The notes below the pieces were generated by a model. That model was not told the DNA's origin, ran no database searches, and was given only the letters and a program-made list of their open reading frames with translations. From NCBI GenBank assembly GCA_947561395.2, contig OX387184.1, forward strand, positions 30,308,766 to 30,372,765: a stretch of DNA of 64,000 bases. The letters run 5' to 3'. Origin of the DNA: Buxus sempervirens. Lineage: Eukaryota > Streptophyta > Magnoliopsida > Buxales > Buxaceae. The position numbers were made by a program, and so were the translations under genes. Positions 1 to 10,257 of the stretch are shown in pieces. Position 1 is the stretch's first letter. Every line of letters begins with the position of its first letter.

Positions 1-1530
1 ATTTTATTGGACGAAACAGGTAGGGAGAACTTGGAGATGAGATGACGTACTATCTGATAAGAAGGATGGCCCATCCGACAGTGCCAAACATCAAGGGGAG
101 CACGTTGAGTAATGAAAGTCTGAAGATGTCTTGTGGGAGTGGCAGTGGAGGGAAAAGTGTAGAGGCCGTCTCTAGTTTTGCCGCGCAGTTGGACTGTCCC
201 CGTTGCCTCGTCCTTCACCAAAAAATAAGAGGAGTGAAACTCAATATAAACATTATTGTCACGGGTAAATTGACTCACAGAGACTAAATTTTTTTGAATC
301 TGTGGCACATGAAGTAACTGCTCCAAAGAAAAGGACTTATTTGGTGTTGAGAGAGTAGTAGAACCAATATTCTTAATGAGTAAACCTGCTCCATCTCCGA
401 CATGGATCTGATCAGTGCCGTTGTATGGCTCAGAGTGCACTGTGAGATTACGGAAATCATTTGTGAGATGGTTTGTTGAACCAGTATCAGGATACCAGTT
501 GGCATCGGTTGGTGACGACGGCGAAGTCAAGTAGGCTGCCATGTTGGGAGGGGTGCCTTGGTAGGCATGATCAAACCGATAGTAACATTGCACAGCAGTG
601 TGCCCATGTTTACCACATACTTGACATGTAGGACGTGGGTTTGATGAGGTATTGTGTGGTTGGCCACCTCGTCCACGTTGGCCACGTCCACGGCCTCTAG
701 AGTTGGAATTGAAGCTGTGAGATTGCTGGTGTTGTGAAGGACGTGTCTGGGAATAGTGTCTGCCACTTCGCGAACGTCCATCATTTCGAGTGGCCATATT
801 TGCTAAACCAACTGTGGCTTCTAGAGCAGATTGTTGCTGCTCAAGCCTCAATTCAAAAGCAAGGAGATGATTAAACATCTCTTCAGATGACATTTTCTCT
901 ATCTGAGTTGAGATAGAAGTGACGATAGCATCATATGAGCTATCAAGTCCTCTAAGGAGATGTGCTGTGAACTCATGAGCTTGAAGAGGCTGACCGATAG
1001 TAGCCAATGTATCCGAGAAGGATTTCATCTTCTGGTAATAGTCTGCGATAGACATGTTGCCCTTCTTTGTGAGGGCCAGGAATTGCCGAGTTTGGATAGC
1101 TCGTGCTGAAGAATGAGAGGCAAACATTCTCTCAAGGGCTGCCCAGACTTCTCTGGATGTGGATAGCCCAACCATTTGTCCTAAAATGCTCTCAAATAAA
1201 GAAGAAACCAGTGTACTGAGAACAATCTGATCTTGGTCAAACCAGGAGGTATATTTAGGATTGGTGAGTTCGGAGGTAGTGGAATCGGATGTAGTGGCAT
1301 CAGGGTTGGGTATGGTGGGAGAGGGAGGAGAGATGGTGCCATCAACAAATCCGAACAGGCGTTGGCCACGTAAATAAGGGACGATTTGAGTTTTCCATAG
1401 GAGGTAATTGTCTTTGGTGAGTTTGACTGTAACAAGACTATGAACATTACCGGGGTTGACAGGGGTTGAAGATGAGTCCACGGGATCAATTCTAGAGAAA
1501 GAAAAAAAGGACAGTGGTCACGTTAAGGCT
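1..1530 (-). mobile_element. Ty1/copia element, gag and pre-integrase part
   Basis: On the minus strand the translation reads from just inside the primer-binding site into a copia-type Gag (motif LLWKTQIVPYLRG near the start, then GQMVGLSTSREVW) and a CCHC zinc knuckle, CQVCGKHGHTAVQC, at 590-626. A protease-like DTGSTNHLT stretch follows, and at the left edge a GAG-pre-integrase motif RMGHPSYQIV. This is the usual copia order gag-protease-integrase, so integrase, RT and RNase H should lie left of the window. The visible part looks largely open, so this copy is probably younger than most others here. The lineage within copia cannot be fixed without the RT. Confidence 0.9.
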
Positions 1531-1539
1531 CTGATACCA
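1527..1539 (-). promoter_or_regulatory. Primer-binding site for initiator tRNA-Met
   Basis: The minus strand reads TGGTATCAGAGCC, the classic plant copia primer-binding site complementary to the 3' end of initiator methionine tRNA. It lies between the LTR (right) and gag (left) and fixes the element's orientation. Confidence 0.85.
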
Positions 1540-1548
1540 TAATACGAA

Positions 1549-1860
1549 TGAAGATTCTTGGAAACTCTCTCAAGTTTACCATTGAGAGGATATGCATTTA
1601 TATGCAAAGTTTACATGAAATGGGAGCTGAGTACAGGCTGTCGCTTAACGTCTATGGTATACAAGGTAAGTGTAAATATGGAAATGAATATTTTACAAGA
1701 ATAACAGCATCCTCAAATCGTGCACAAAATATTCTAGATCCTTAAATCACGTTCGGCTGATTTCAGTCATTGCTATCAAGATCAGTTGTGGTGGTTTCTT
1801 TAATATACAGAAACATCAAAGAAGATGGTCTCTATAGTAATTGGGTAACTATATAATTAT
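1549..1860 (-). repeat. 5' LTR of the copia element (right limit uncertain)
   Basis: Directly beyond the primer-binding site the sequence starts with TG on the plus strand, so the LTR ends in CA on its own strand. It contains a TATAAATG box on the minus strand near 1595, suitable for LTR transcription toward gag. The outer edge is not marked by a target duplication I can find; 1860 is an estimate. Confidence 0.5.
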
Positions 1861-2280
1861 GTGACCCTAGAATACATATATGGTGGCATGCCAATTGTTG
1901 GTTCGTGGTATGGCAATGGGACGGACTAAAAGGATAACTCGTCCTGCCCCTAATAGTTAGGGTTTGGTATGATATAAATCGGATCAGGGCTAATAGTTAG
2001 GGTTTTGTATGATATAAATTAAGTTAACGACGAATTAGCATTTAACTTAACTTGCCATAATCTCGACTTTAATATATTAAAATATTATTTTCATATATCA
2101 TATAATAAAATAAAAATATTTTATAAATAATTATATTATTAATTTATATATATTTTATTTAAATACATTTATATTTGTGCATTGTATATTACAGCTGGGT
2201 CAACCCGCCCCGCCATGTTACCAACACCCATGGAACGGGTTAGGGTTTGTATCGGCCAAGCCTTTCTAGGGCGGGTTAGA
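1861..2280. other. AT-rich intergenic stretch with a short direct repeat
   Basis: No gene seen. A ~29-bp sequence around 1951-1980 (TAATAGTTAGGG, then TATGATATAAAT) is repeated at 1991-2019. The rest to about 2180 is almost pure A/T. From 2200 the composition rises toward the possible gene start that follows. Confidence 0.5.
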
Positions 2281-2456
2281 GTTGTTTGTCAAACCCTACC
2301 GGGCCCTTTCCGAAAATCTCTTCGCGTGTGAAAGCGAAACGAGGAAGAGCAGGGAGACAAAAAAAAAAAAAAAAGAATGAGGGAGATAGAGAGAGAAACC
2401 CTCTGTAACCAAAATGGAAAGTAAAGGAGGCTGAGAAGAAGACGGAAACATCGCCA

Positions 2457-2880
2457 ATGGAGGAGGAGGAGAAGACACTTCCCTTGAAGTCGATGAAGAA
2501 GCGTAAGAGCAATACTGATAATCTTGGGGAGTCACGGTTTCTTCAGTGAAAGTTGATGTTGATGAAGGTGGAAAATGGGGTTGTAAGAAGTATCGGCAGC
2601 TAGTGGCTTGTGTTATGGCGATCGTGAGTGGGTTTCTTTCAGTTTCCAGACTTCTAAACCTCAGAGAGAAGAGAAACCGAAGGGCAGCTTGTTGAATGAG
2701 AAGGTCAGGAAAGAAGAAGAGGGGGAGGAGGAAAGAGGGATTCTTATGTCTCAATTAGCAGGAACATTGCTGAAATTCTCGCAAGAAAAGATGGAAAATT
2801 ATATGAACAGGGACAAAGTGCTGATGGTGTATTGTTGACGAAAAAAGATGAAGGTACTTTTGATGGGGCTGAGAATAGAT
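2457..2880 (+). pseudogene. Possible decayed 5' end of an unknown host gene
   Basis: A GA-rich, leader-like stretch (2290-2456, with a T/A-rich run and a small upstream ORF MESKGG at 2413) precedes an ATG at 2457 that opens MEEEEKTLPLKSMKKRKSN. The frame closes after 30 codons, but coding-like text continues in shifted frames: a basic and hydrophobic part including KKYRQLVACVMAIVSGFLSV, then an acidic/basic part, then RNIAEILARKDGKLYEQGQS before 2880. The composition resembles plant coding exons more than the AT-rich flanks do. I do not recognise the family. It could be a gene start with frameshifts, or chance open frames in GA-rich DNA. Confidence 0.25.
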
Positions 2881-2956
2881 AAGAAATTGGGAAAAATGAA
2901 CGGGGAGACACTGATTTCACTTCCAAGCTCTCCGCTTTTCTGTTACTTTCTCTTCT

Positions 2957-3772
2957 TCCCGTGTTATCTGCTGTCCTCCTTTGGTAAGCTTCTTCATCTT
3001 GCTTTTTAGATATAGAAAGAAACATCTTATTTACAACTATTCTTGAAGCTTTTTTAGGTAATATTATTTAAATCTGTTTTTTCTTGTGGGCATTGTGTAA
3101 ATAAGGGGAAACCATCTTCTATTGCAAGATTTTGACTTTAGTAATTTTAATTCCAAGTTCACTTTCTGTCTTTTGGGATCTTTTAGGTTTAAAAGTGAGG
3201 CGAAACAACCCAAACCTATGGTTTTTGTTATTTATTGTTGTGAATTTTTTTCACTCGCTTTCTTGAACAAACATTTTCAATTTATACTCGTCATGATGTC
3301 AGTTTTCTTCTTACTCAATTTTATCAACTTTCTCCACCTTGGAGGTTTGCCTAAATTGCAAGCACGAGAGGCCCTTACTTTTAAACATCCTTGACAGAGA
3401 AAAGGAGCAATGGGTGAGCAAAATTTGAAAATGTTCTTTCAAGAAAAGAAGCGAAAAGAAAAATACACAACAATAAATTGCATGTTCGTATTGTTTATCC
3501 TTACTTCTAAACCTAAAAGATCTAAAAAATAAGCGAAGTAGACCAAAAGGCAAAGGACGATAGGTTGGGGTTAAAATTACCAAAGTCAAAAACATGCAAG
3601 AAGATGTAGTATGAGTGTATTTTTACCTTATTTCTACCGTGCTCACAAGGAAAAACAGAATTAAATAAACTGCCAAAAAATGCTTCAAGAATAGTTGTAA
3701 ATAAGACATTTCCTTTTGTGTCTCAGAAACAAGATGAAGCTTATCAAAGAAGGACAATTGATAACACGGGGA
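2957..3772. repeat. Inverted duplication, arms of about 340-360 bp
   Basis: The arm 2957-3295 is matched, by eye at roughly 75-80 %, by the reverse complement of 3409-3772. Shared blocks include CCCGTGTTATC, TTATTTACAACTATTCTTGAAGC, TTTTGACTTT.GTAATTTTAA and ATTTATTGTTGTG. The loop is about 110 bp. The open frames on opposite strands here (3122-3394 plus, 3311-3595 minus) look alike only because the arms are alike. No terminal signature or target duplication was seen, so this may be a local inverted duplication rather than a MITE. Confidence 0.75.
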
Positions 3773-4655
3773 AGCCACCATGATCTCAGTTTTCGCTCCT
3801 CCCAAGAGGTGCATGCACATGATCCTTGGAGAGTCTTAGTGATATGTGTGCTTCTGAATTTACATCTGGTTTATAGGTGTGTTTTAATTCTTCTAATTTG
3901 TCTTTGTTTTGTTACTGCATAATTGGATAAGTTTTATCTTCCTCATTTAACACATTTGTGTTCTAAGATTTGCTTTAGTTGACTGGAATGATTGTAAAAT
4001 AATTTAGTTGAGCTTGCTTGATACCTGAGATAATTTCCATGTATTGCTAAAATATGATTTATGGTTATCGTTTATGGCAACTTTAGGCTCATGTAAATCT
4101 TATAACATGTTTGGATTAAGAATTATGTGGCTTTTCCATTGCATAAAATTCCCTGCTTAGGATTAAAACATTTTATTTGTCTAAATGATATCTTAAGGAA
4201 AATAAATCTAATAGGAAGAAGGATGATACCTATAGTGTCTCAGCATTCTCTTTTAACAGACTTTTTCCTTTTTATTCAAAATATCCTTTTTCATTGGCTT
4301 GCTACCCATTATAGAAAACAATGCTTCATTGCTTAAGATGAATGAATGATGATAGTTAAAAGTTTCCGTTATGATTATTCTCTTCCATGAGATAAACTCA
4401 GCCTTGACATGATTTGTCTTGTGTGAAAAAAATTCTATTATTTTGAGATGATTATCTTATTTAATCAGCGAGTGAATCTAAATTTAAAGGCTTTAGCAAG
4501 ATTTCTGTTCCCCTTTCTTTTCGGTGAATGCTGATCTATTTTTGTCTTCATTATTCATTGTTTAATCATGGCTCAATAAATTCTCACTTGATGAAATTAC
4601 CAACGTTGAATAAGAGAACAATTGTATAGTCTTTAATCTTTTGAGAGTTAAGAAC
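3773..4655. other. Intergenic, nothing recognised
   Basis: AT-rich sequence without coding bias or clear repeats; short open frames do not resemble known proteins. Confidence 0.5.
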
Positions 4656-5664
4656 AGTATTGGCTGATACCGAGAAGTATCGCCGATACAACTCGATATC
4701 GGCTCGAGGCGAATCGATATCGAGCATCGGTATGAAAGGTTCTTATGGAACTTATCGTATCGGTGAGTCCTCGTTGAGAACAAGACGTCTTGGGTGTGAC
4801 GTCATGGTATCGCCGAGACGTCGCACGATACTTAGACAGAGGCTTTAAAAAGCCTATGTTGAACTTGGGACACCATTTTGGCATTCCCGAGATCATATCT
4901 CTTTATGGAGAGAGTTTTTTTAGAAACCTTTCAACCCCACCCTTTTTTGACCTGATCTATCATCCTATAACATCAAAAACGTGAATCTAAGCTCCATTAT
5001 TGCAGATTTGAGATTCCGGAGAAGAAGTTGTAGTTTTTTGGAAAGTTGAAGGATAGGTGATTTCTTCATCTATAAACCATTTTAACTCTTTATACTTAAC
5101 TTAAGATCTTCAAATAACATAGTAGACACTAACAGATGCGAAGTTTTTGCAAAAATCTCTTGTTTTAGTGAGTAATTTTTCTTTCAAATTTGGAGCTTTT
5201 TAGTATTTCGAAAATTTTCAATAATTTATTTTTTTTGTTTTCATCCTTATGTAATCCCTTTATTCGCACATGAATCAAGTGATAATAGGTTCTATGTCCT
5301 TGAATTCATTTTTCGGAATTAAAATTATTTTATTTATTATATTATTTCATTTAATAATAAGAAATTATAGTTAAAAATAAATAAGTTCTGTATTTAAGTT
5401 CTTGATCGTTAAAAAAAACTATACTTTGTTTCTTAATAGTTCATCAACATTTCTATGTTTTCCGCACTTTAAATTTTTGTATTTATATTGATCAGAAAAT
5501 TAATTATTAAAATAAAAAAATATATAAATATCTATAAATTAGTTGTGAATAGCTTTAATAAAATGATTCTATTGTTTGAATCAAGTTTTTGTTTAATACA
5601 TGATTATATCGTTGTATAATTGATTGTATATTATAATTTGTTACTTTTTTTAATAGGTTTAATC

Positions 5665-6660
5665 ATGCCACATGAACCTGATGTTGGTGGAAACATTGCA
5701 CCATTGTTTGAGGTAATACGAGACACGTGATGTGTAATTATTGTGGACGGGATATATGGGGAGGTGTGACTAGGCTTAAGGAGCACCTAGCCCATAAGAA
5801 GGGTGATGTAGCTGAATATGCCAAAATTTCAAATGAGATAATGGGTGCCATGTAAGAGCATTGGAGGACTATGAAAAATGCAAAGGAAAAGATAAGGAGA
5901 GATAAAGAACATTTATTGGATATATTAAATGAGGAAACAATATTTGGCCGTGGGAGTGGTGACAGTGATGATGAGATGGAACAGTGGAAGAGAGAACAGA
6001 TAGAGTTTGCTTGACGACTGAGTATGGAGACGATTTAGATTGACGACTTGAGGCACCATTCTGTATCGGTACATCCTTCTCACTTTGATGTAGGGGGATC
6101 ATCTGAACATAAGAGAGCATGAGTTGAGATTAGCCGCACATGTAGTTTGAGGGAGTGAGGGGAACGCTCCATGTCCCATAAACATCGAGAGAGTACCATG
6201 CCGTTGATGCCTATGCCTGTAGGTCCTGCACACAGAGAGGATCCTTTAAGGAGCATGGATCCGTATATGTATCCATCACGTGATTCAAAGCAGAAAAGGT
6301 TAAAGGACATATTCATCACTAAATGGATTCGCAGGATTGGAAGAGCATGTATAAAGTTTTTTGCATATAATGTCATTCCTTTCAATGCTGCCAATACTCC
6401 ATATTTTTTAAGTACAATAGATGTAATTGCATAGGTAGAGCCTGGTGTTAGGGGGCAGACACTAGCACAAATGAGTTGAAAGTACTTAAGATATGAGGTT
6501 GATAAAATAAAGGGATACATATATGAACAAAAAAGAAAGTGGAAAATATGGGCAGTGACAATCATGTTTCGATGGTTGGTTATCACGTATTCGAGCGAAC
6601 ATAATTAATTTCCTTTTATATTATGATCTGCATATGATGTTCATGAAAATTGTAGACCCA
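5665..6660 (+). pseudogene. hAT transposase fragment, left arm (BED finger + DUF659)
   Basis: The start reads MPHEPDVGG, then in shifted frame a BED-type zinc finger: CNYCGRDI, then RLKEHLAHKKGDV (C-x2-C and H-x3-H pattern). Further on come VGPAHREDPLRSMDPYMYPS, FITKWIRRIGRACIKFFAY, PFNAANTP and, near 6550-6655, the start of a DUF659-like region (AVTIMF.., then FYYDLHMMFMKIVDP). This is the order of the common plant BED/DUF659 hAT transposase. The C-terminal dimerisation part is absent. Several in-frame stops (for example after the region near 6012 and 6435) and frame changes make it non-coding. The start is the first ATG of the recognisable family N-terminus. Confidence 0.8.
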
Positions 6661-6794
6661 TGTCAAACATGAGTAAAACAAAAGAATTTATATTTAAGTT
6701 AATGAAATTAGCAAGGAAATTAAATATAAATTCTACAATGTTATCCATTAGCTTAAATATAAATCCTTTTTTTTTACTCATGTTTGACACTAGG

Positions 6795-7558
6795 CTCTGC
6801 CTGCGCAATCACATCTATCATACTTTAAACATAGGGAGTATTGATGGCATTGAAAGGAATGGCATTATACGCAAACAAAAAATTTTTTTTTGTACATGCT
6901 CTTCTAACCCCATGAATCCATTTGGTGCCGAATATGTCCTTTAACCTTTTCTGCTTTGAATCACGTGATGGATACATATACGGATCCATGCTCAAACGAT
7001 TCTCTTTGTGTGCAGGCAACGACATGGTACTCTCTCTATGCCCATGGTACTTGGAGCATTCCTCTCACTCCCTCAAGCTACGTGTGCGGCTGATCTCAAC
7101 TCATGCTCTCTTACACTCAGATGATCCCCCTACATCAAAGTGAAAAGGGTGTACTGATACAGAATGGCACTTCAAGTCATCAGTCCGCATCGTCTCCATA
7201 CTCTATCGTCAAGCAAACTCTATCTGCTTTCTTTCCCACTGTTCCATCTCAACATCACTGTCACCATTCTCACGACCAAATATTGTTTCCTTATTTAGTG
7301 TATCCAATAAATGTTTTTTATCTCTCATTTTCTTGTCCTTTGCATTTTTTCCCAGTCCTCAAATGCTCTTGTATGGCACGTATTATTTCATTTGAAACAT
7401 TGGCACATTTGGCTATATCACCCTTCTTATGTGCTAGGTGTTTTTTAAGTCTAGTCGCACATCTCCGTATATCTCGTCCACAATAATTACACATCATGTG
7501 TTTCGCATTACCTCCAACAATAGTGCAATGTTGCCACAACATCAGGTTCTTGTGACAT
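6795..7558 (-). pseudogene. hAT transposase fragment, right arm (BED finger)
   Basis: The minus strand carries the paralogue of the left-arm fragment: MCNYCGRDIRRCATRLKKHL, then AHKKGDIAKC, and farther on DPYMYPSRDSKQKRLKDIFG and AYNAIPFNAINTP. It is shorter than the left copy because ~205 bp with the DUF659 start are missing next to the hairpin centre. Stops interrupt it as in the other arm, and some are shared, so decay began before the inverted duplication or both copies derive from one damaged source. Confidence 0.8.
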
Positions 7559-8553
7559 GATTAAACATATTAAAAAAAGTAACAAATTACAATATACAAT
7601 AAATTATATAACGATACAAACATGTATTAAACAAAAACTTGATTCAAACAATAGAATCATTTTATTAAAGTTATTCACAACTAATTTATAGATATTTATA
7701 TAATTTTTTATTTTAATAATTAATTTAATTAATTTTTCTGATCAATAAAAATATTTAAAGTGCGGAAAACATAGAAATGTTGATGAACTATTAAGAAGCA
7801 AAGTATAGTTTTTTTGTAGCGATCAAGAACTTAAATACACAACTTATTTATTTTTAACTATAATTTCTTGTTATTAAATGAAATAATATAATAAATAAAA
7901 TAATTTTAATTCCGAAAAATGAATTCAAGGATATAGAACCTATTATCATTTGATTCATGTGTAAAGCAAGGGATTAGATAAGGAGGAAAACAAAAAAAAT
8001 AAGACTATTGAAAATTAAAAAGCCTCAAATTTGAAAAACAAATTACTCACAAAAACAAGGGATTTTTGCAAAAACTTCAAATCTATTCGTGTCTTCTATG
8101 TTATAGGAAGATTTTATGTCAAATATAAAGAGCTAAAATGGTTTACAGAACAAGAAATCGCCTTTCTTTCAACTTCTGAAAAAACTGCAACTTTTTCTCC
8201 AGAATCTCAAATCTGCAACAGTGGAACTTAGATTCGCGTTTTTGATGTCAAAGGACTGATAGATCAGGTTAAAATGGTGGGGGTGAAAGGTTTCTGAAAA
8301 AACTCTGTAGTAGAGATATTCTGGTGTTCCCAAGTTCGACGGAGGCTTTTTAAAACCTCTTTCTAAGTATCGCGTGATGTCTCAGTATCACCTGAGACGT
8401 CTTGTTCTCGGCAAGATCTCGCCGATACCAGTGGTTTTAGAAGAACCTCTCGTATCAATTCTTGGCATCAGCTTGAGTGAGCCGATATCGAGTTGTATTG
8501 GCCAACATTTCTCGGTATAGGCCGATACCTAAAACATTGGTACAACAACAATC

Positions 8554-8556
8554 TTT

Positions 8557-8587
<31 letters not shown>
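8554..8587. repeat. T13-G21 homopolymer junction
   Basis: Thirteen T are followed directly by twenty-one G, then a T and more G. It sits between the right end of the hAT inverted repeat and the next MITE. A G run this long is rare in plant DNA and prone to assembly or sequencing error. Confidence 0.9.
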
Positions 8588-8594
8588 TGGGGGG

Positions 8595-9079
8595 AATCAT
8601 GGGAAATGCCTCCTTTTGGAGAGAATTTTCCCTTAAGGCCTATACTTCAAACTTAAAAGCCTGCATGACTCCTTTTGGTGAAAAATTATGGAGAAGGCCT
8701 CACATGAATAGCATGTGAACACCAATTTCCATATTTACCTCCACTTGCTTGTATCGTACTACGATATTGCTTGTATCCCATATGATTATACTTGTATCCT
8801 ACTATGATTATGCGTATTTGTATCCGAATATGACTATGCTTGTATCCTATATGATTGTATTTGTATTCTAATATAATGATACTTGTATCCTTGTATGATT
8901 TTGCTTATATCCTATCATGCTTGTATCCTTGTACGATCTAGAAATTGGGCCTCACATGCGATTCATGTGAGGTTTTTTTCATAAATTTTCACCAATAAAA
9001 GGAGGCCTGCAAACTTTTAAGTTCGAAGCATAGGCCTTACGGGAAAAGTCTCCCCAAAAGGAGGGATTTTCCATAATTT
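8595..9079. mobile_element. MITE with ~125-bp terminal inverted repeats
   Basis: Left terminal repeat 8595-8718 and right terminal repeat 8952-9079 are inverted copies (shared blocks CTCCTTTTGG, AAGGCCTAT, TTCAAACTTAAAAG/TTCGAACTTAAAAG, CCTCACATGAAT). The interior is a short tandem repeat and nothing codes. The long inverted termini place it with foldback or MULE-type MITEs. A target duplication is not clear, so the superfamily is left open. Confidence 0.75.
8745..8940. repeat. Minisatellite inside the MITE
   Basis: About seven to eight imperfect copies of a 21-27-bp unit of the form CTTGTATCCTA.TATGATTATG form the core of the MITE. Confidence 0.75.
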
Positions 9080-10257
9080 TTCCTTTTTTTAATGCACAGG
9101 TGTGAGAATTTCATCTTTCTGTATCTATATCTCTGCTTCTTTCCCTTTCTCTCTCCTCCCCATCTTCCATTTGGTTTTTTCATCTTATTCTTGTTCTTTG
9201 GATTTTTCAATATCCTTACCCTTTATTCTATTAATTTTCTCAAGGCTGAGAGATGCTTGGCCATATGGTAGGGATTTATTTGATGGTCATTATTCTATCA
9301 ATTTTATTGACTATTTTTATGATTGTTCAATCTCTTTTTATGTTTTACTTCATTAATTTTCTCAAAGATGAAAGTAGTGCTATATGTTAAGGGGATGAAT
9401 TTGATGATAATTATATTATCAATTTGTGAAGCAACTTATTTGGTGAAGTAATGTGTTCTTTATTCGCACTCGGTTGTGGTATTGGAAAATTTTCCGTATG
9501 TCTTTTAGTACTTTAAGTTATATTTCTGGTACCATACATTTTCCATTCATCAAAAAAAAACTTGGCCATAGCAATTCTGTCTCAAGGCTGATTGCATTGC
9601 CATGACCTCCCTATCATCATCATCAAAAGCCAGTTCCCATATGAAACTATTAAAATTGACAATTAGGATATCCTTTGCACAATAAGTTTTAATATCTTAG
9701 ATAGGTGGTACAAAAAGATGGACAAATTGGTGATGTAGCACATAGGAATAGAAAAAAAACATTTTAGAAAAATGATGTTTTCAGTGTAAAAAAGCTTTGG
9801 TTCCAAATAATGCTGCAACTAATCTAATGAAAGCATTTTTCTTCAACAGAGTAGGTGATTAAAAATTGGTGTTTTATTTAGAAAAATGATCTTTTTAATG
9901 TCATTACATTTTGTATGGTTCTAGTTCCATGTTTGGGTGAACGGTTGAGTTATATTATCAATCTGCATAAAAATTTGTTAAATTCCTTAAATCACATAGT
10001 ACAATCTCATGCCGAGGCATCCTTAGAAACTATGCACTATAGCAACACTCGATTCCTGTGGCAAGCAGGCCAAGGTTTGGTAATACATTTTACTTAGACT
10101 TTGTGGTTTAATGACATTGAACTTCATGGATGTAGGCAAGGGTCTTCATGTTATGGGCAAAGCAAAGTGGGAGGACTCAACTGAGCGTCGTAAAGCATGA
10201 ATTTGATATGAAAAAGGTTTAGTGGGTGTAGATGCTTTCATTAGGCTCAATATCAGG
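9080..10257. other. Intergenic, nothing recognised
   Basis: Short open frames near 9102-9356 and 9915-10097 are low-complexity or unlike known proteins. No repeats with clear ends were found. The last ~120 bp may belong to the 5' side of the following LINE insertion. Confidence 0.4.

Larger units (their letters stand above)
4656..8540. repeat. Giant inverted repeat built from two hAT element pieces
   Basis: The left arm (4656-6704) and right arm (6748-8540) are collinear reverse complements over nearly their whole length, by eye about 85-90 % identical including non-coding parts. The two arms meet across a ~43-bp centre. The left arm has about 205 bp near 6453-6658 that the right arm lacks, with the junction inside CAAACATGAG. 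The outer ends are rich in CCGATAC/GTATCGG repeats, as expected for hAT subterminal transposase sites. No convincing 8-bp target duplication was found. Either one truncated element was copied in inverted orientation or two related copies landed tail to tail; the continuous palindrome favours inverted duplication. Confidence 0.85.

Noticed and set aside
1951-2019. TTAGGGTTT words considered as interstitial telomere repeats
   Set aside because: Only single copies within a longer ~29-bp direct repeat; no (TTTAGGG)n tandem.
2296-2754. A 152-codon minus-strand open frame, Ser/Phe-rich
   Set aside because: Antisense reading of a purine-rich leader; low complexity and no family.
3122-3595. Two similar open frames on opposite strands considered as paralogous genes
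   Set aside because: Their likeness comes from the inverted duplication; residues are Phe/Leu-rich and not conserved with anything known.
6080-6586. A 168-codon minus-strand open frame in the left hAT arm
   Set aside because: Antisense of the recognisable transposase text on the plus strand; its residues match nothing known.
9102-9356. Hydrophobic 84-codon open frame considered as a small membrane protein
   Set aside because: T-rich low-complexity DNA gives Phe/Leu/Ser by chance; no start context or conservation visible.
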